Below are positions 26,138 to 38,622 of a stretch of DNA of 64,000 bases, in pieces. Origin of the DNA: Sphagnum compactum (Eukaryota; Bryophyta; Sphagnopsida; Sphagnales). The stretch spans positions 16,857,872 through 16,921,871 of the forward strand of contig OZ234497.1 in the NCBI GenBank assembly GCA_965153455.1, read 5' to 3'. How positions within the stretch are numbered: the stretch's first letter is position 1; each line of letters starts with the position of its first letter. The notes beneath the pieces are model-generated. The model did not search any database. It saw nothing but the letters and a program-made list of their open reading frames with translations, and was not told the origin of the DNA. Made by a program: the position numbers and the translations under genes.

Positions 26138-27280
26138 TAGTCACCCTGTCTTTTGGGCCCTAGTTTGACCCTCTAGTTTCATCCCGGATTTGCTTTGTAG
26201 CTGGAAATTGGGTGAGTAAATGCAAATGGGTCCAATTTATGGCTCATAAACCAATAGGATTGCTCTATTTCATTAGACCCTCGACCTTGGACCCTCATCT
26301 AAAGTGGCTCTAAGAGTGGGTCCTTATTTTCTTACTTTTTTCTGTGTTAAATCATTCTTTGTTTTTTCGCATTTGCGGCCAGTCGGTGGTTAACTTAGGA
26401 TCTATATTATCACCTTCTAGTCTTAGAAACCCCCGTGCTGAGTTAAGGCCTCGTTCGATTAGGCGGTTCTGATCACAGATTCTGTCACTCCCAAGAGCTT
26501 TCCATTACATTTGTTTCATCTAGCTTGGCTCGCACCTTTACCATTCTTTCGTGTTCTTGCCTGCGGAATATTCATTTCTTTTTCTTTTTTTCACTCAGGC
26601 CTGGAAAATAAGAAGAATTTCCTAAAAATGTTCTTAAAATCAGCATTTGCTGAATAAAATTTGAATTTATTGCCAGAATGGTAAAGGTGCTACAGTAGTA
26701 GTCGCCTCACAACTCTCAAAGATCAAGCATTGACCAAATGTAGAGTTGTGTGTGACCCGTGAGTCATTAAAAAGAGACATCTGTCAATTTAATAAGGAAA
26801 ACATGTGTTCTCTCGAAAGTTTGAATATGTTCTTAACATGAATTACTTAGAGATTTTGTAGTTCTTCAATGGAAAGCACTTCTCCATGCAAAAAGAAACA
26901 CGAATTCATTTCAACTAAATTCCTTTGGTTTACTAAAGAATAATACGATTTTTTTTTTCTTTTTCTTTTTCTTTGGGGGCAGGGCAGAAATGAAGAATTC
27001 ATTGCAAAGAGAAAAAGACTCGGCTCACCTCCTTGAATACCTAAAGAAAAAACAATTCCCGATTAGGTTCAAAAGCTTCCGCTAATGCGAGGGGCCATAC
27101 CCAATTTTCTTCATTAAATCAACCCTTGCCGGAAACAAGATCCTGCAAATCTTCTGAATTGAGACCCACTTTCATGAATCGGTACCCAATTTAGCTCAAG
27201 TTTTGGATACACTCAAAATGGGGGATGAAACAAGGGACTAGAGGGTGAAACTAAGGCCCAAACACAGGATGACTTTAGGG
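26138..27280. mobile_element. Non-autonomous DNA element with long imperfect terminal inverted repeats
   Basis: The left end (about 26138-26252) and right end (about 27163-27280) are inverted copies of each other. The best block is AGTCACCCTGT..TTTGGGCCCTAGTTT.ACCCTCTAG..TTTCATCCC on the left against its reverse complement on the right. Weaker similarity extends inward past AATTGGGT. The roughly 900 bp between them has no coding frame. This fits a MITE-like or foldback transposon. Target duplication and exact ends were not resolved. Confidence 0.65.
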
Positions 27281-28752
27281 ATGACTTTACATGACACTAC
27301 TATTTATTGTGGGGTATAGTAAAGTTATCTGTTTGGAATGGGTTTTGTGGCACTGAAGAAAAAAGTACTAACTTCAAAAGTTTGTACAGGAACAAAGGTG
27401 AGGTAAGTAAGTACAAAGAAAAAAAGGACTTGTAGTGTTGTGACCTTGTGTCCTCTTTCAACTTAGCTTTGTTTGGCCTCCTATAGATTTTACTACAATC
27501 TAGGGAATGTCCTCCAAGCTCTTGCATAAAGAATAGGTAAGTCCATTTGACTTCAACTTGAGTTGACACTCTTTCGTTGAAATTAACACAAGAACCAATT
27601 GCTAGTTCGAGTTCGAGAATCGCATAAAAACATTCTTGAACATAGAGTCATGATTTTTAGGTAGGAAAGTTGAATTTTTTTTTTATAAATAAGTTGATAA
27701 GTAGGTCAAATTTTAGGGTTAAATTTAATTAATTGGTGCACTCCCTATTGATACCGACCTTTGTTAATTTATTGTAAAACTTTATACCAACAATCTTTTA
27801 ACATTGGAGAGTGTGTAATGAATACATTCTAAATTGAACTTGGTTTTTGAACTATAAGCATGAGTTTAGAAATTGGAAGAACTAGGTTCAAATCGGTGTT
27901 GGGCAGATATAAGATTTTTTTTTATACCCTCTAATTCTAGTTATTTGCCTATTTGTTATCCACTAGTTCTAGATATTATTGTTATTATTATTTCCTATTT
28001 TAATATATTTTAAGGATATCAAAAAATTAAGTAATCTAATGTTGGATTTTAATGCGGTCGAATATCCACCAACATTAATATCGGTCGAATATCCTTACAT
28101 TCCGGATAATAAGATAGAACAATTTATTTTTCAAACATATTTCCAAATAAAATTACGAGTCCAAAAGTACATCTCATTCGAATTCACCTTCATATTACTC
28201 TAATTCTTCCTTTAAGGTTGCATCAACTTCAATGAATTTTATTAAACTAGAACATGTGAACTACAACCCACCTTAAAATCATTAGGCCAATTTTTACTAA
28301 CAAAAATTAACTTATTTAAATTTTTTAGCATTGCGACATCTCCTCAAATTTGTAAGAATTCCAACCAATTAAAAAATTCTCTCAATTTCTATTTGAGAAC
28401 CAATAATGCCAAGAATCCGATGAGCAAGAAATACCACAGTTGGAAACAGAGATTCATGTTTCGCTCACGATTTTAAAGGACATTAATGTCTTTGACATCC
28501 ACTTGAAACCTCTTAAGCATTTATAACTCCTTGTTCACCACCTCTTTCATTGGTTCATTAGCTAGCATACATCTCAAAAATGTCCAAACTACTTTCTTCA
28601 TCAATTTGCATATCTGCCACAAGTCCAAATTATGCCATAGGGTGGAAGATGTGGTTACATCTCAAAAGCATAGGAAATAAGGATCATTGATCATAATCTT
28701 CCACAATGAAAACATGTTCTCCACAAGTAAAGATGAAACCAACCTTAAACTT
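27281..28752. other. AT-rich desert, no gene seen
   Basis: The composition is strongly AT-biased and holds only isolated short open frames with no known domain. It lies between the inverted-repeat element and the hAT remnant and probably consists of decayed repeats. Confidence 0.35.
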
Positions 28753-29730
28753 TTAAATATAAGGTCTAACATAAGAAACAAACATGTTATGTGCTTTATT
28801 TTCTTCGTGTTTTTTAAAGAATGAAAGAAAAGCATCTAAAACCCCACATATTTTTCTCCTAATGTTAAATGCAAACAATAACAATTCCAAAGCTACAACA
28901 AAATCATCATCAATAAAATCCTCCAAATTAGATGGAATTCCATATTCTTCTTTAAGTTTCAAACTCATAATGATTGTTGCATTCAAAGCATTAGAAAATA
29001 ACCAATGCCCACAATATTGGTTCAACATAATCAATAATTGTTTGAAAAATGTGCCAAGTTAAAGGTGGAGGGACATGGCCAGTAATCCTCATTGTAGTTT
29101 GTTGACTATAACAAAGAACAATTGCTACCCTAAATTGTAATGCTTCTTGAAATAGTATGATTTTACTTATAAAACTTGCAAAAATAGATCAAGGATCAAC
29201 AAAACAACTTACAATTTTTTTTAAACTAGAAACAAAAGACTTGCAAAAATGGATCAAAAAATTAAATGACTTAAAATAAAACTAACCTAATTTTCAATGG
29301 AATGTTTAGTTTTCAAGGCCTCAAACCAACTTCAAAGTAGGCTTTGTTCCATTCTTAACAGCCTTTACCAAATTTCTTTAGCCAAGTAATGCATTTCTGC
29401 AAATATGTTTGGGTAGATTTAATAAACACATATTTCAAGTTTTTACAAACTTTGTCATCAGTTGTGGCATATTGGCATGCTTTGGAGAAAGCATGACCAA
29501 AACAAGTTCCTTGAAAACTTTCCTCCAAACCTAAAGTTTCACATTTAACAACAAACTTCAAAGGATTGGCCAATGTATTTAAATTTGAACCTTCATCCTT
29601 CACATATGCTATTAAAAATTCCAAAAGATAAATTATTAACATTGTCAAACTTGATGGGTAGAGAGGTTATAGTAGACTCAAGAGTAGGCAATCCTTCTTC
29701 CGGTAGTTGATCTTGCCTGATAAAATTTAT
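28753..29730 (-). pseudogene. hAT-superfamily transposase remnant
   Basis: Read on the minus strand, this is the middle part of a hAT transposase. At 29730-29640 it reads STITSLPIKFDNVNNL. At 29640-29355 it has IAYVKDEGSNLNTLAN, CFGHAFSKACQYAT and LQKCITWLKKFGKG. Near 29170 comes FQEALQF. At 29034-28753 it has LNQYCGHWLFSNALNATIIMSL, GIPSNLEDFIDDDFVVALELL, FNIRRKICGVLDAFLSF and EENKAHNM. The order matches the family, but the frame is interrupted between 29355 and 29034 and the dimerisation domain is missing downstream. It overlaps in content with the remnant at 0.4-1.2 kb, so both are copies of one family. Confidence 0.8.
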
Positions 29731-32000
29731 AGCTTCTGTGTTGCACCCATTAATCTAACTTGTCATCAGACTTCATTCTCAAATTCTTTGCAAATGGATA
29801 CCTATTTCTTCTTTCCTCAAAAGATTTTTTTTCAAGTTTTATGCAAATGGGTTCCCATATTTTTTTTTTGTTCAAGAACTCTTCCTTTCAGGTTTTTTGC
29901 AAATTGGTACCCATGTCGTCTTTTTTCAAGATCTTAGTGAAATTACAAGTTGCATATCAAACTCATGAATAAATCAAATCAATTCAAAGCTCCAAAAATC
30001 AACCCAAATTTGAAGCTCCATCAAAAATTCTTCTTTCCAAACAAATTTATTTTGTTGGCCAACCCAATTGATTCAAATCAACTAAGTTTGAAGCTCTGGC
30101 TTGAAATCAATTGTGCCTTGGAAGTTTCATGGAAGTACTTGAATAATCATATGTGATGGTGTTGTGTTAGACTATATTTATGTGTCTTGTTCATTCTACT
30201 TATAGTGGACTGCTTGTAGGGTATAATGAAAATGGGAATACTAGTAGAATGAAGGTGATGAGTCATGCTGACATGCTATTGTGGGTCATGGCTCATCCAC
30301 CACCCACAAAAATGTATGTGATATTGACCTTGTAGGATGGTGCATTCAAGGATGTGGTACATTTGTTATACACCCGAAGGTATGACATCTTGGTGGCTGA
30401 CATTTTTCTACATATTTTTTCCTCGTTTTGTTTCCAAAACAGTCACAACAGTAATAACAACAGCTTAGATGCTCCACAACAACAATAATGGCTACAAAAA
30501 TTAGTAATGCAATGCCTGAAATTCAAGCAGTAAAAATATTGTTTTTTCTCCTACTGCACTTTCCTTGAAAAATGTAACAACATCATCGTCAAATGAAAAA
30601 GAAGAAAAATAGTACAAGAAGAAACTTGACAAAAAAAACTAATTAACTTCCTTAGTGTTCCAAAATTTCCTCCTTTTTTTGTAGTGATAATTCAAATTCC
30701 TAGGCCACCAAAAGATCATTATTAGTAAAAAATGGTGAAGACCCACCCACCCACACATTTCTTCTCCAATCCTCCACTCCATTTTGAGAACACCCATCAT
30801 TTTTCTTTAAGTTTTTTGCATCCTTTAAGGTTTTTGAATTTTGATCGTTTGAATCATTTCAAGCATGCATGCAACACATAGTTTGTTTCAAATGACCAAT
30901 TGACCCATGAATCCCTCTAAAAAGCTTATTGGGAAAAACTTATCTTCATCATTGGTCATGGAGGGAACCGAGCATTTGAGGAAAAACCTTGACAATATCT
31001 GATCTCAAAATTATGGATGTTGTTTTAACAGGGGCTTCATTTGCTTAATCAATTGGCGCAAAATTAGGATATTATCACACCATATCCCTTGCAAATTTTG
31101 CACCAACAAACTCAAAGTAACACCGTCATCAATGGCCATATTAATAAGTAGGTCTTAGTTATAATTATAGTTTATAGTTTATAGTTCTAATTCTCAAAAA
31201 TATTGTGATTTATGTGATTTTTTATTGATTTTTGTGAGTGTGAAGATTAGATGACCATTAAAGAAGCACATTGGATATTTGTTAAAATGAACATTTTTCA
31301 CACCATATGTAATTTTAATATATATATATAAACCCATTGTTATGTGTAATGTAATTTGGTTACAATTTTTAAATTTTCAAATAAAATTTAAAAATTCCCA
31401 AAGATGTAAATTATGTTTGTGTTTCATTTGATTTTTGTTTGAATATTTGGCTCAATAATGACCCAATTTTTTCTTTTTTTAGAATATAAAAAAATCATTC
31501 AACAAGAACCCTGAATTCGTTCATTCAGGGTTTAAGGTTTAGGAATAAAGCGTTTTAATTGAAATTTTAAATATAAGTACTTAATATTATGTATGTTTAA
31601 TCAATGTAAATTTCTATCTCAATGTAAAATTTAATTTACAATATATGAAATAATGATATATTTAATTGATAAATGTGTGGTATTATTATTATTTTCATTT
31701 TTAAATATATAATAAAAATTTATGTTAAATTTTTTAAGTATAAAATAAAATATAGTTGAAACATATTTTCAAGTTCATAAATGATAAGAATTGTTCAATG
31801 GACCGATGCAAAATCGTTGGTATATGTACTTGAAGGTATTACAATATTGGCCACATTGATGGTATAAGGTCACTTTAATAAAGTTTTGATGTGTAATTGT
31901 AATACCTTCATTTTAGTGATAATTTCATTACTTTTTACCATCAATGCGACTAATTTAATAATACCTTCATTTGTACCATGGTTTAGGATATTGTCACAAT
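29731..32000. other. AT-rich desert with decayed repeats
   Basis: No gene recognised. There is a small local repeat of TTCAAGTTTTATGCAAATGG-like phrases near 29780-29910 and long A/T tracts around 31320-31800. Open frames here are short and compositionally biased. Confidence 0.35.
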
Positions 32001-32007
32001 ATGGTGC

Positions 32008-32990
32008 GGGTATTGTATTGTTTCTAGGTTTTGGTAAGGCTATGCAATACCCTTCCAGGTTTCAAGGTGAATACAAATATTTCAAGATGATGCATGCATT
32101 GCATTTAAATTCCATAACTTTGTTCAAGTGGACCTTCTAACATTAATGTGAAGAACTTTACAATACCTTCATTTCCTTCAATCAATATGTCTGGCATCGT
32201 ATAGTGAACATGGAATAAGTATTTTTCAAAACATTTTTTTGTTTCATGGTTTATGATATTATTGCAAAATGATGCAGGTATTGCTTGCCTTCTAGGTTTT
32301 GCTAAACTATGCAATACCATTCCAAATTCCAAAAGATATGTTATGGAGCCCAAAGATTTTATGGAATACCTTGAAAGGGGTAATGCATGTGAATTGAGTA
32401 GTTATGGGCATGAGCAATACCCCTCCGATAGCTTGAACCAAAATAATTAAGCCCATGGTGTTTACAAATTACCCCAAATAGGGTATTGCTTTCCTTCTAG
32501 ATTTTGGTATGGTTATGTGATACTCCTCCAAGTTTCAATAGATATGTGATGGAGCCCAAACAATTTCTAATATATCCTAAGAGAGATATTGCACATGCAT
32601 TGTGTAATTATGGGCAGAACCAATACCCCTTTAATAGCGTGGACCAAAAAATTCAATCCATAATGTTTACAAATTACCCTCATGAGGGTATTGCATTCCT
32701 TCTAGGTTTTGTTTGGGTAATGCAATATTCCTATGGGAGCCCATGGTGTTTGCAAAAAACCCCAAATAGGGTATTGCTTTCCTTTTAAGTTTTGGTATGG
32801 TTATGCAATACCCCTCCATGATTCTTTAGATATGTTATGGAGCCAAAGGAATTCTAATATACCTTAATAGGGGTATTGCATGTGCATTGAGTAATTTTGG
32901 GCACAAGCAATACACCTCCAATAGCTTGGACCAAAATAATTCAATCCATGGCATTTACGTAATACCTTCATGAAGGTATTGCTTTTCTTT
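32008..32990 (+). repeat. Approx. 205-bp tandem satellite
   Basis: Units begin with (G)GGTATTGC followed by CTTCTAGGTTTTG at 32277, 32481, 32686, 32769 and 32975, with a diverged first copy at 32008. Spacings are about 204, 205, 83 and 206 bp. Each complete unit also contains the inverted phrase GCAATACCCCTCC, an ATGGAGCCCAAA block and a GCCCATGGTGTTTAC block. The 83-bp unit lacks the roughly 120 bp between its two GAGCCCA-like phrases, as expected from a deletion at short homology. Confidence 0.85.
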
Positions 32991-32999
32991 TAGGTTTGA

Positions 33000-34130
33000 A
33001 CTTTCTATTTTTTGGGGTAAAGAAAGGTTTTTTAGTTTGAGTGCAAGATTAGAATCAAATTTTTGATAATTTCATCAAACATACATATAAAAATATGTGA
33101 AAATGTATTTATAACTATTAACACAAGATGTTGTAAAATGAAAGTAAAATTTCTTACATAAAAAAAACATGGGTGACATGTGTTACAAAAATGTGCAAAA
33201 AATGACCAAATTCAAAACAACCCCACCTTAAAATGGGGAACAATCATAATGGTAAATATGTGGTTGCTTCAAAGATAAACTGCTACCTTAAATAATTGTT
33301 AAGACGGGTATTGCATTCATGGTGGTTTATTTTCAGGTAATTTGCAACTTCCTTTATAGGTTGTAAATTAGGTGATCCTTATAATTAAAACATAAAACCC
33401 ACCTAGATCTCAATTCAAAATAATGTTCAAGTAATCTAAATCACCAAGTTACATAATTCTAACTTTCAATTTATTCCATGATGACATTGAATTATAGTTT
33501 TTTGAAAAAACCAATTCACATAATCATTCCTACAATTCACACATGCATCTTGTTATATTTTATTACATTTGAGTAGGAATCATACTGAAAGTTTTTAGGT
33601 ATTAATCAAGATCTATCATCACCTTGAGGCCGATAGAGAAAGTGTGAAGTTGGGCACCCTAGACATTGGCAGCTTTAGTGTCGTTGAGATGTTGTGATGC
33701 CACCACAACCACTAAAAAGGAATCCAAACCTCTAGACAAAAGCATTCAAAATGGCACATTGGTCATGAACCTCTAGATAACTACCTACTAGGTCATGTTC
33801 GGCCACACCCATATAATAGATCTTTGTTAATACTAAATTTGCAAGCTCAAGTAAAAATTCCTTACAATAGTGATTCCCTAAATCAATCTTTAGCAAGGTC
33901 TTTTCCAGATTTTTGTCAAACTCTCTCCATGAATTTCACAAACAAATTTGTGTTCTTGAAGCTTGTGACAAATCCTAAATAACATGGATGGAGAGAGACA
34001 TAGACAAAAACATGCTCCAAAAAATCAACGAGATGAGAAACACATGGGTGGAGATCAATCACCTTTTCGAAGCCAGCATAAAGCATAGCTAGATCATATG
34101 GAGTGTAAGGGATGATGCACTTTGAGTACC
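33000..34130. other. AT-rich intergenic DNA, no gene recognised
   Basis: A minus-strand open frame of about 105 codons at 33916-34233 has no motif that I recognise and includes part of a short duplication. The remainder is AT-rich without structure that I can name. Confidence 0.35.
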
Positions 34131-34137
34131 AGGATAG

Positions 34138-34211
34138 TTTGAAATATTTGCCAAGTCCTTTTGCATGCATCGAGTTTGAAATATCTGCGAAGTCCTTTTG
34201 CATGCATTGAA
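34138..34211 (+). repeat. 37-bp tandem duplication
   Basis: The phrase TTTGAAATAT.TGC.AAGTCCTTTTGCATGCAT occurs twice head to tail, starting at 34138 and 34175, with a few substitutions. Confidence 0.85.
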
Positions 34212-34437
34212 TATGATCAAACAAAAATTCCAAGAAACCTCAACATTTGACATGATCAAACATGGCTTGAAGGAATTGGGAAATTAGTTTTGAAAACATA
34301 AATTTTAAATAGTTTGCAACAAGAAGTCTTGGTTTTCATTTAGGTTTCATAGCACAAAGTTATTGTTTGCTGCTGCTTTTGACTTGATTTGTTGGAGTAG
34401 ATGTGGCCTAGTGGGAAATTTTCAAAATGTTCTCAAA

Positions 34438-35000
34438 TTTTTTTCATTTTTCCTTGGTTCCCAACATGTTCCCTTCAAGTTCCCAATGTGTTCCCCAAGG
34501 GTGTTCCCAATAGTACCTCACTTTAATCCCATATGTTTTGCCCAAAGTCCTCCCCTTCTCACCAAAATAGGTGGGCCAAAGGGGGAGGCACTCCCATCTT
34601 TCAATAGAATCTTCTGTTGTGGGGAGCCTCCATAGTTTCAACTTTTCTTTGCCATGGGCCAATCAAATTGGCTCATTGCCAAAAAAAAAAGAAAAAAAGT
34701 TAGCCTTGTGAGGCACCCCCAACCAATTAATATGAAATCCCCTAGGGACCATAGCTAGGGTGTTCTTTGCATGGGGTATTAGCCCAGGCCAAAAATGGCG
34801 ACTAACTCTTTTGTGAAGAGAAATTTCATTGCAGCCAATGGGAAGGCCCAAGCATGCACTCAAGGTGCCTTCCTTTATTTCCTTTTAAATGTTTGGGGGA
34901 GGGCCCCGTGAAGGATTCGTTTTTTCATTTTTCCCTGGTTCCCACTATGTTCCCTTTAAGTTCTTAATGAGTTCCCATCAGGTTCCCAATATGTTCTCCA
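34438..35000 (+). repeat. Direct-repeat pair rich in GTTCCCAA phrases
   Basis: Sequence near 34438-34510 recurs near 34918-34995. Both copies start TTTTTTCATTTTTCC.TGGTTCCCA and continue with TGTTCCCTT.AAGTTC and further GTTCCCAA.(A/G)TGTTC units. The two copies bracket about 410 bp with no gene, ending just before the promoter of the next gene. Confidence 0.7.
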
Positions 35001-35023
35001 ACATGGACTTGCACTCCTTCTTC

Positions 35024-35058
35024 AAACCCTAACCCTGATCCCTGGAACCCTAACCCTG
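35024..35058 (+). promoter_or_regulatory. Paired telo-box-like motifs upstream of the 35.3-kb gene
   Basis: AAACCCTAACCC at 35024 and AACCCTAACCC at 35046 form a short duplication, about 250-280 bp upstream of the start codon at 35306. They match the plant telo-box core and occur at the point where AT-rich desert gives way to genic composition. Confidence 0.45.
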
Positions 35059-35305
35059 ATCGACTCCTCCTAAGCAAGCTCGACGCAAGTGATGAGAATG
35101 ATGAAGATGCGAGCGAGCAAACTTTTTCTTCGATTTGATTTCCGTGGTGTTGGGGAAATCCCAAGCAAATCGTAGAGGCGAGGAGATCACGAGTCTTGTT
35201 GTTTGGTTCGACGAGAAAATCACAAGCGAGTAGCTCACTAGGATTATTGTTGTTGTTGTTTTTTTGGATGTTGGTTTTGGTCGAGGGGAGAAGCGACGGA
35301 TTGAG

Positions 35306-37913
35306 ATGGGTAACGCGGAGAGTCAATGGGGGGAGAAGGTGGTGCTGCTGTACGACGGAGCTAAGGCAATGGGTGTCCGTCATCTGGCGGAAGCACTCGT
35401 CCCGGGATCATCATCATCTTCTTTGAAACGCGAGTACGTTTCCTCTTTGTATTTTAGAAACCGAGGGCTTTTTTCGTTTCAAGGTAGGGAAATTGGGACA
35501 ACCAAATTGCTATTTCTTTTTCTTGTAAGTGGTATCCTACTACTGCAACAAAGGAGAGAGTAGCTCCCAGGGCTTCAACGGGCACATAGGAGAAATGCAG
35601 CAACATGCCGCGTGGGATTTTTTTCTGTTCAGCTGTGGAAGAGATGACGTCTTGAATTTTTTTCTTGTTCTTGCACTTGTTTTGGTGCTACTTGACGAGG
35701 GTTTCAGATCTAGGGTTTAGTGCTCAGGGGTTGCGAATTTAGGGTTATGAAAACCTTGACTCCGAGTGCAATTATTATGGAAGATTGATTAGTTTTTCAT
35801 AGAATAATAGATGACAGTCTTTAGGTAGTTCCAGGCCTTCAAAGGAGACAATATATATATGCATTAAATTTCCTGCCTTCCGAAGGCCTTCACAACAGCC
35901 CGGTTTGACATCCGGGTGCCTGGTTCAAAGTCATTACCCGACATGAAGAACTGGTATAATTTTCTTTTACAAGTGGGTGGCTGTAATTCATTTGAGAGGA
36001 GAGGAGGAAACCTTATGTGGAAGGTGCCGTCCTCTGTTGAGGCATGAATTTTTTAATTAGTGTAAGGCACCCTCTATGTACACTAGAAATTCTTCCAGTT
36101 CTTTACAAGTGTAACAAGATGCAGCTCAATGTCTGCTCAGTTTTGAGCAAATTCATCTCCATGCTCTTTCATGGTCTTTGAGTGCTGAGCTTGAATAGTG
36201 TCAGCAGACACCCTCATAAGAGTGCTGCAATGCTGCAACATATCCTGTTCCTTGTCAAAAGTCTTTCTATCTAAAGTTGAGCAGCCCATGCTTTAAGATA
36301 CTGCCAAACTTTTTGTGACCTTCTCTGGTAACCTAATGCTGTTGGTATTCAGATGATGTAGCAGAACAAATTTAGCTAAAATTTGAGAAGGTTTTGTCGG
36401 ATTTAGGGCTTCATAAGCCTGATTGGTAAGGTCTATTATCCTAGTATACTCAGTTAGGAAATGCAATCTTCGGTGAGTTGTTTGAGATCATTGCTGAAGA
36501 CTTGATGTGTGGACTTTGTTTCTCACACCCAAGACTAAGGGGGTTTTGAGACCAGTTTTGTGATTTACTTAACCCTTGATGATTCTGGGTTTGCCTATTA
36601 TCCTGTCTGTGTCTATCTGGTGTAAATGAGTGTGCTTTGTTGCTTTGCAGGGTGTGTAAGATTTCATGGGATGACACTAGCATTGAACCACATGTCGAGG
36701 GTGAAATTGTTCACTTCATAGATAGCAATGATGTCACCCAGGTACCTTCCAGCTCCTTTTGTCAAGTCATGATGTTTTGAAACAGAAGACAGACCTGTGA
36801 TAGCCCATCTCTACTGGCTTGTTGATTCAAAGGTTCTGCTTCTAATTCTTTATCACTCATGGCAATTTAGGGTTTAGTCAGCCTGGTTTCACTATGTGGA
36901 ACACTAAATTTTTTTCACAAGGTTTTGTGTATAGTACTGTACTTATTCACCTCACTGTATTGTGGAAATGAATTTTCAAGAAAAGAGCTGTCAGGGGACT
37001 GAATACTTTGGCCTTCATGCAGGTTTCAATTGTCGTACTGTTGAATAAAGTTCCTGCTTCCATGTGTGCCCATGTCAATCACCAACTGTTTGAGGTCCTT
37101 TGGGCTAGTGCTCCAGTTCACTCACCGGCTTTCACCCTCATAGTTCCAGCCATCACATCAGTGCCGCTATCAGCTTTGGAAAAAGAAGGCCAGGACAATG
37201 ATGTTGCAATATGTAAAGCTGTTCTTTATGGTGCTTCAGAGGTTCATAAGGGGGTCTATTCTGGACTTCCAAGACTAGCCCCTACATTTCCATTACGAGA
37301 TGGATTCTTGGCTTATCTAATGCAGTTTGTTCATATATCATCATTGCCAACACTTTTGATCCTTGGTTCTAGCAAGGCTGATGCTTCTGAGGTACACACA
37401 CAGAATTGTAGAGGAGCTATGTCTAGTAATGTCCGATCTTCACAGCAGCGGAAAATGGACTTTAAATTTATTGCTTGCCATCATCTCTTTGATAACTCTT
37501 TATCACTTCTGTAATTTTGGATTTTAGGACTAAGAGAATCTTATGATCTTGAACTTTTGATGTTCTGGGGTGGTTGAGGGTCCTTGAGTTTTGCAGTTAC
37601 ATTTTTGCTTTTGAATGATATTTGTAACAACAAGAGAGTAGCTGGCCAGTGTATTTCAGCAACTTTGCCTCAATGATATTCAAGAGTCTGGTCAAGTCCA
37701 GAGTTCCAATTACAGGGTTTGGGTCCAGGTGGAGATGACTGACAAGCCAAATTCTTGTTTTGATGTGTTATCTTGCAGGTGATTCGGTTGCTGGGGGATA
37801 TTGTAGCACAGCAGGTTGGACTCACATATGTGAATAAAGAAATCAACAATTATGTGGATTTGCCTGACCCTGCTAGTGGTGTGGAAGATGACTGGCGAAG
37901 GTTGTACATCTAA
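35306..37913 (+). CDS. Conserved plant protein of unknown function, possibly proteasome assembly chaperone 1-like
   Basis: Four exons, 35306-35433, 36651-36741, 37023-37391 and 37779-37913, join in frame to 723 nt (240 aa). The start is the only Met of the first open frame. The protein has no clear signal or membrane segment. It opens with KVVLLYDGAKAMGV and continues with alternating beta-like hydrophobic stretches (SIVVLLNKVPASMC, FTLIVPAIT), then a segment with LPRLAPTFPLRDGFLAYLMQ followed by SSLPTLLILGSSK, and an acidic tail near EDDWRRLYI. The arrangement recalls PAC1/PSMG1 chaperones, in which a short conserved Pro/Leu segment precedes a helix and a LIL strand, but no diagnostic motif proves it. 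The splice sites and a real coding frame are clear; the function is an inference. Confidence 0.72.
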
Positions 37914-38622
37914 GTTATAGGCCTCTGACCTTAACAAAATTGCCTCCAACAATTTGCATCTGGACATGATGCTAACTGTGCATCATTCTGGCCAGCAAAT
38001 GCAATGGAACCCTCATGCTTTGAATCATGAGAGATAAAATTCCATAATGTGGATCATGAGGAGTCGCTGGAGAATTTTTGTTCATTGTAGTTCATTTGCT
38101 CCACTGCTAAAGGTCTCACAAGTTTTGTCTCAAGAAGGATGCTAAAAGGGTTCAAAGAGCACAATGAAATGGCTGTAAGAGTTCACTTTGTGACCATTCA
38201 GAACTGGCATGTTTTTAAGTCCATTTCTCTGTGACAAGGTGCTAACTAGGTATATAGAGTCCGGATCCTAGGTGCTCTGACAGACTTAACAACTGGAATT
38301 TTCAATTTGCTGAAACAGTTCAAGCTTTCATTTAGGTGATGGAAATAGGAGTGCTTCAGTTAATCATGATTTGAGAATAATCACTCATGTTGGTGGTTGA
38401 TATCAAAATCATCTAATATGAGTGCAACTTAAAATCATCTTATAGACACTTCAAGAATGAATGCAAACACAAAGAGCAGCTTCATGCAATACCAGAAAGA
38501 TCCTCAGAAATTTCCAAACCTTTACAGGCTCTGATGTTAGCTGAAATTAGAAATCACTAAGGGATGGTCTGAATGCGGCAAGTACTATATAGAAAAGCCT
38601 ATTGAAGTATGGAACTAGACAA
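37914..38622. other. Intergenic, 3' flank of the 35.3-kb gene
   Basis: No open frame of interest. This should hold the 3' UTR of the upstream gene. It also lacks the missing C-terminal half of the short-chain dehydrogenase remnant, which would be expected here on the minus strand. Confidence 0.35.

Noticed and set aside
27600-27900. GTTCGAG/GGTTCAAATC phrases resembling a tRNA B box
   Set aside because: No matching D-arm or acceptor stem at tRNA spacing on either side.
32105-32788. Several open frames in the satellite array
   Set aside because: They follow the 205-bp repeat unit rather than a protein family and change frame between units.
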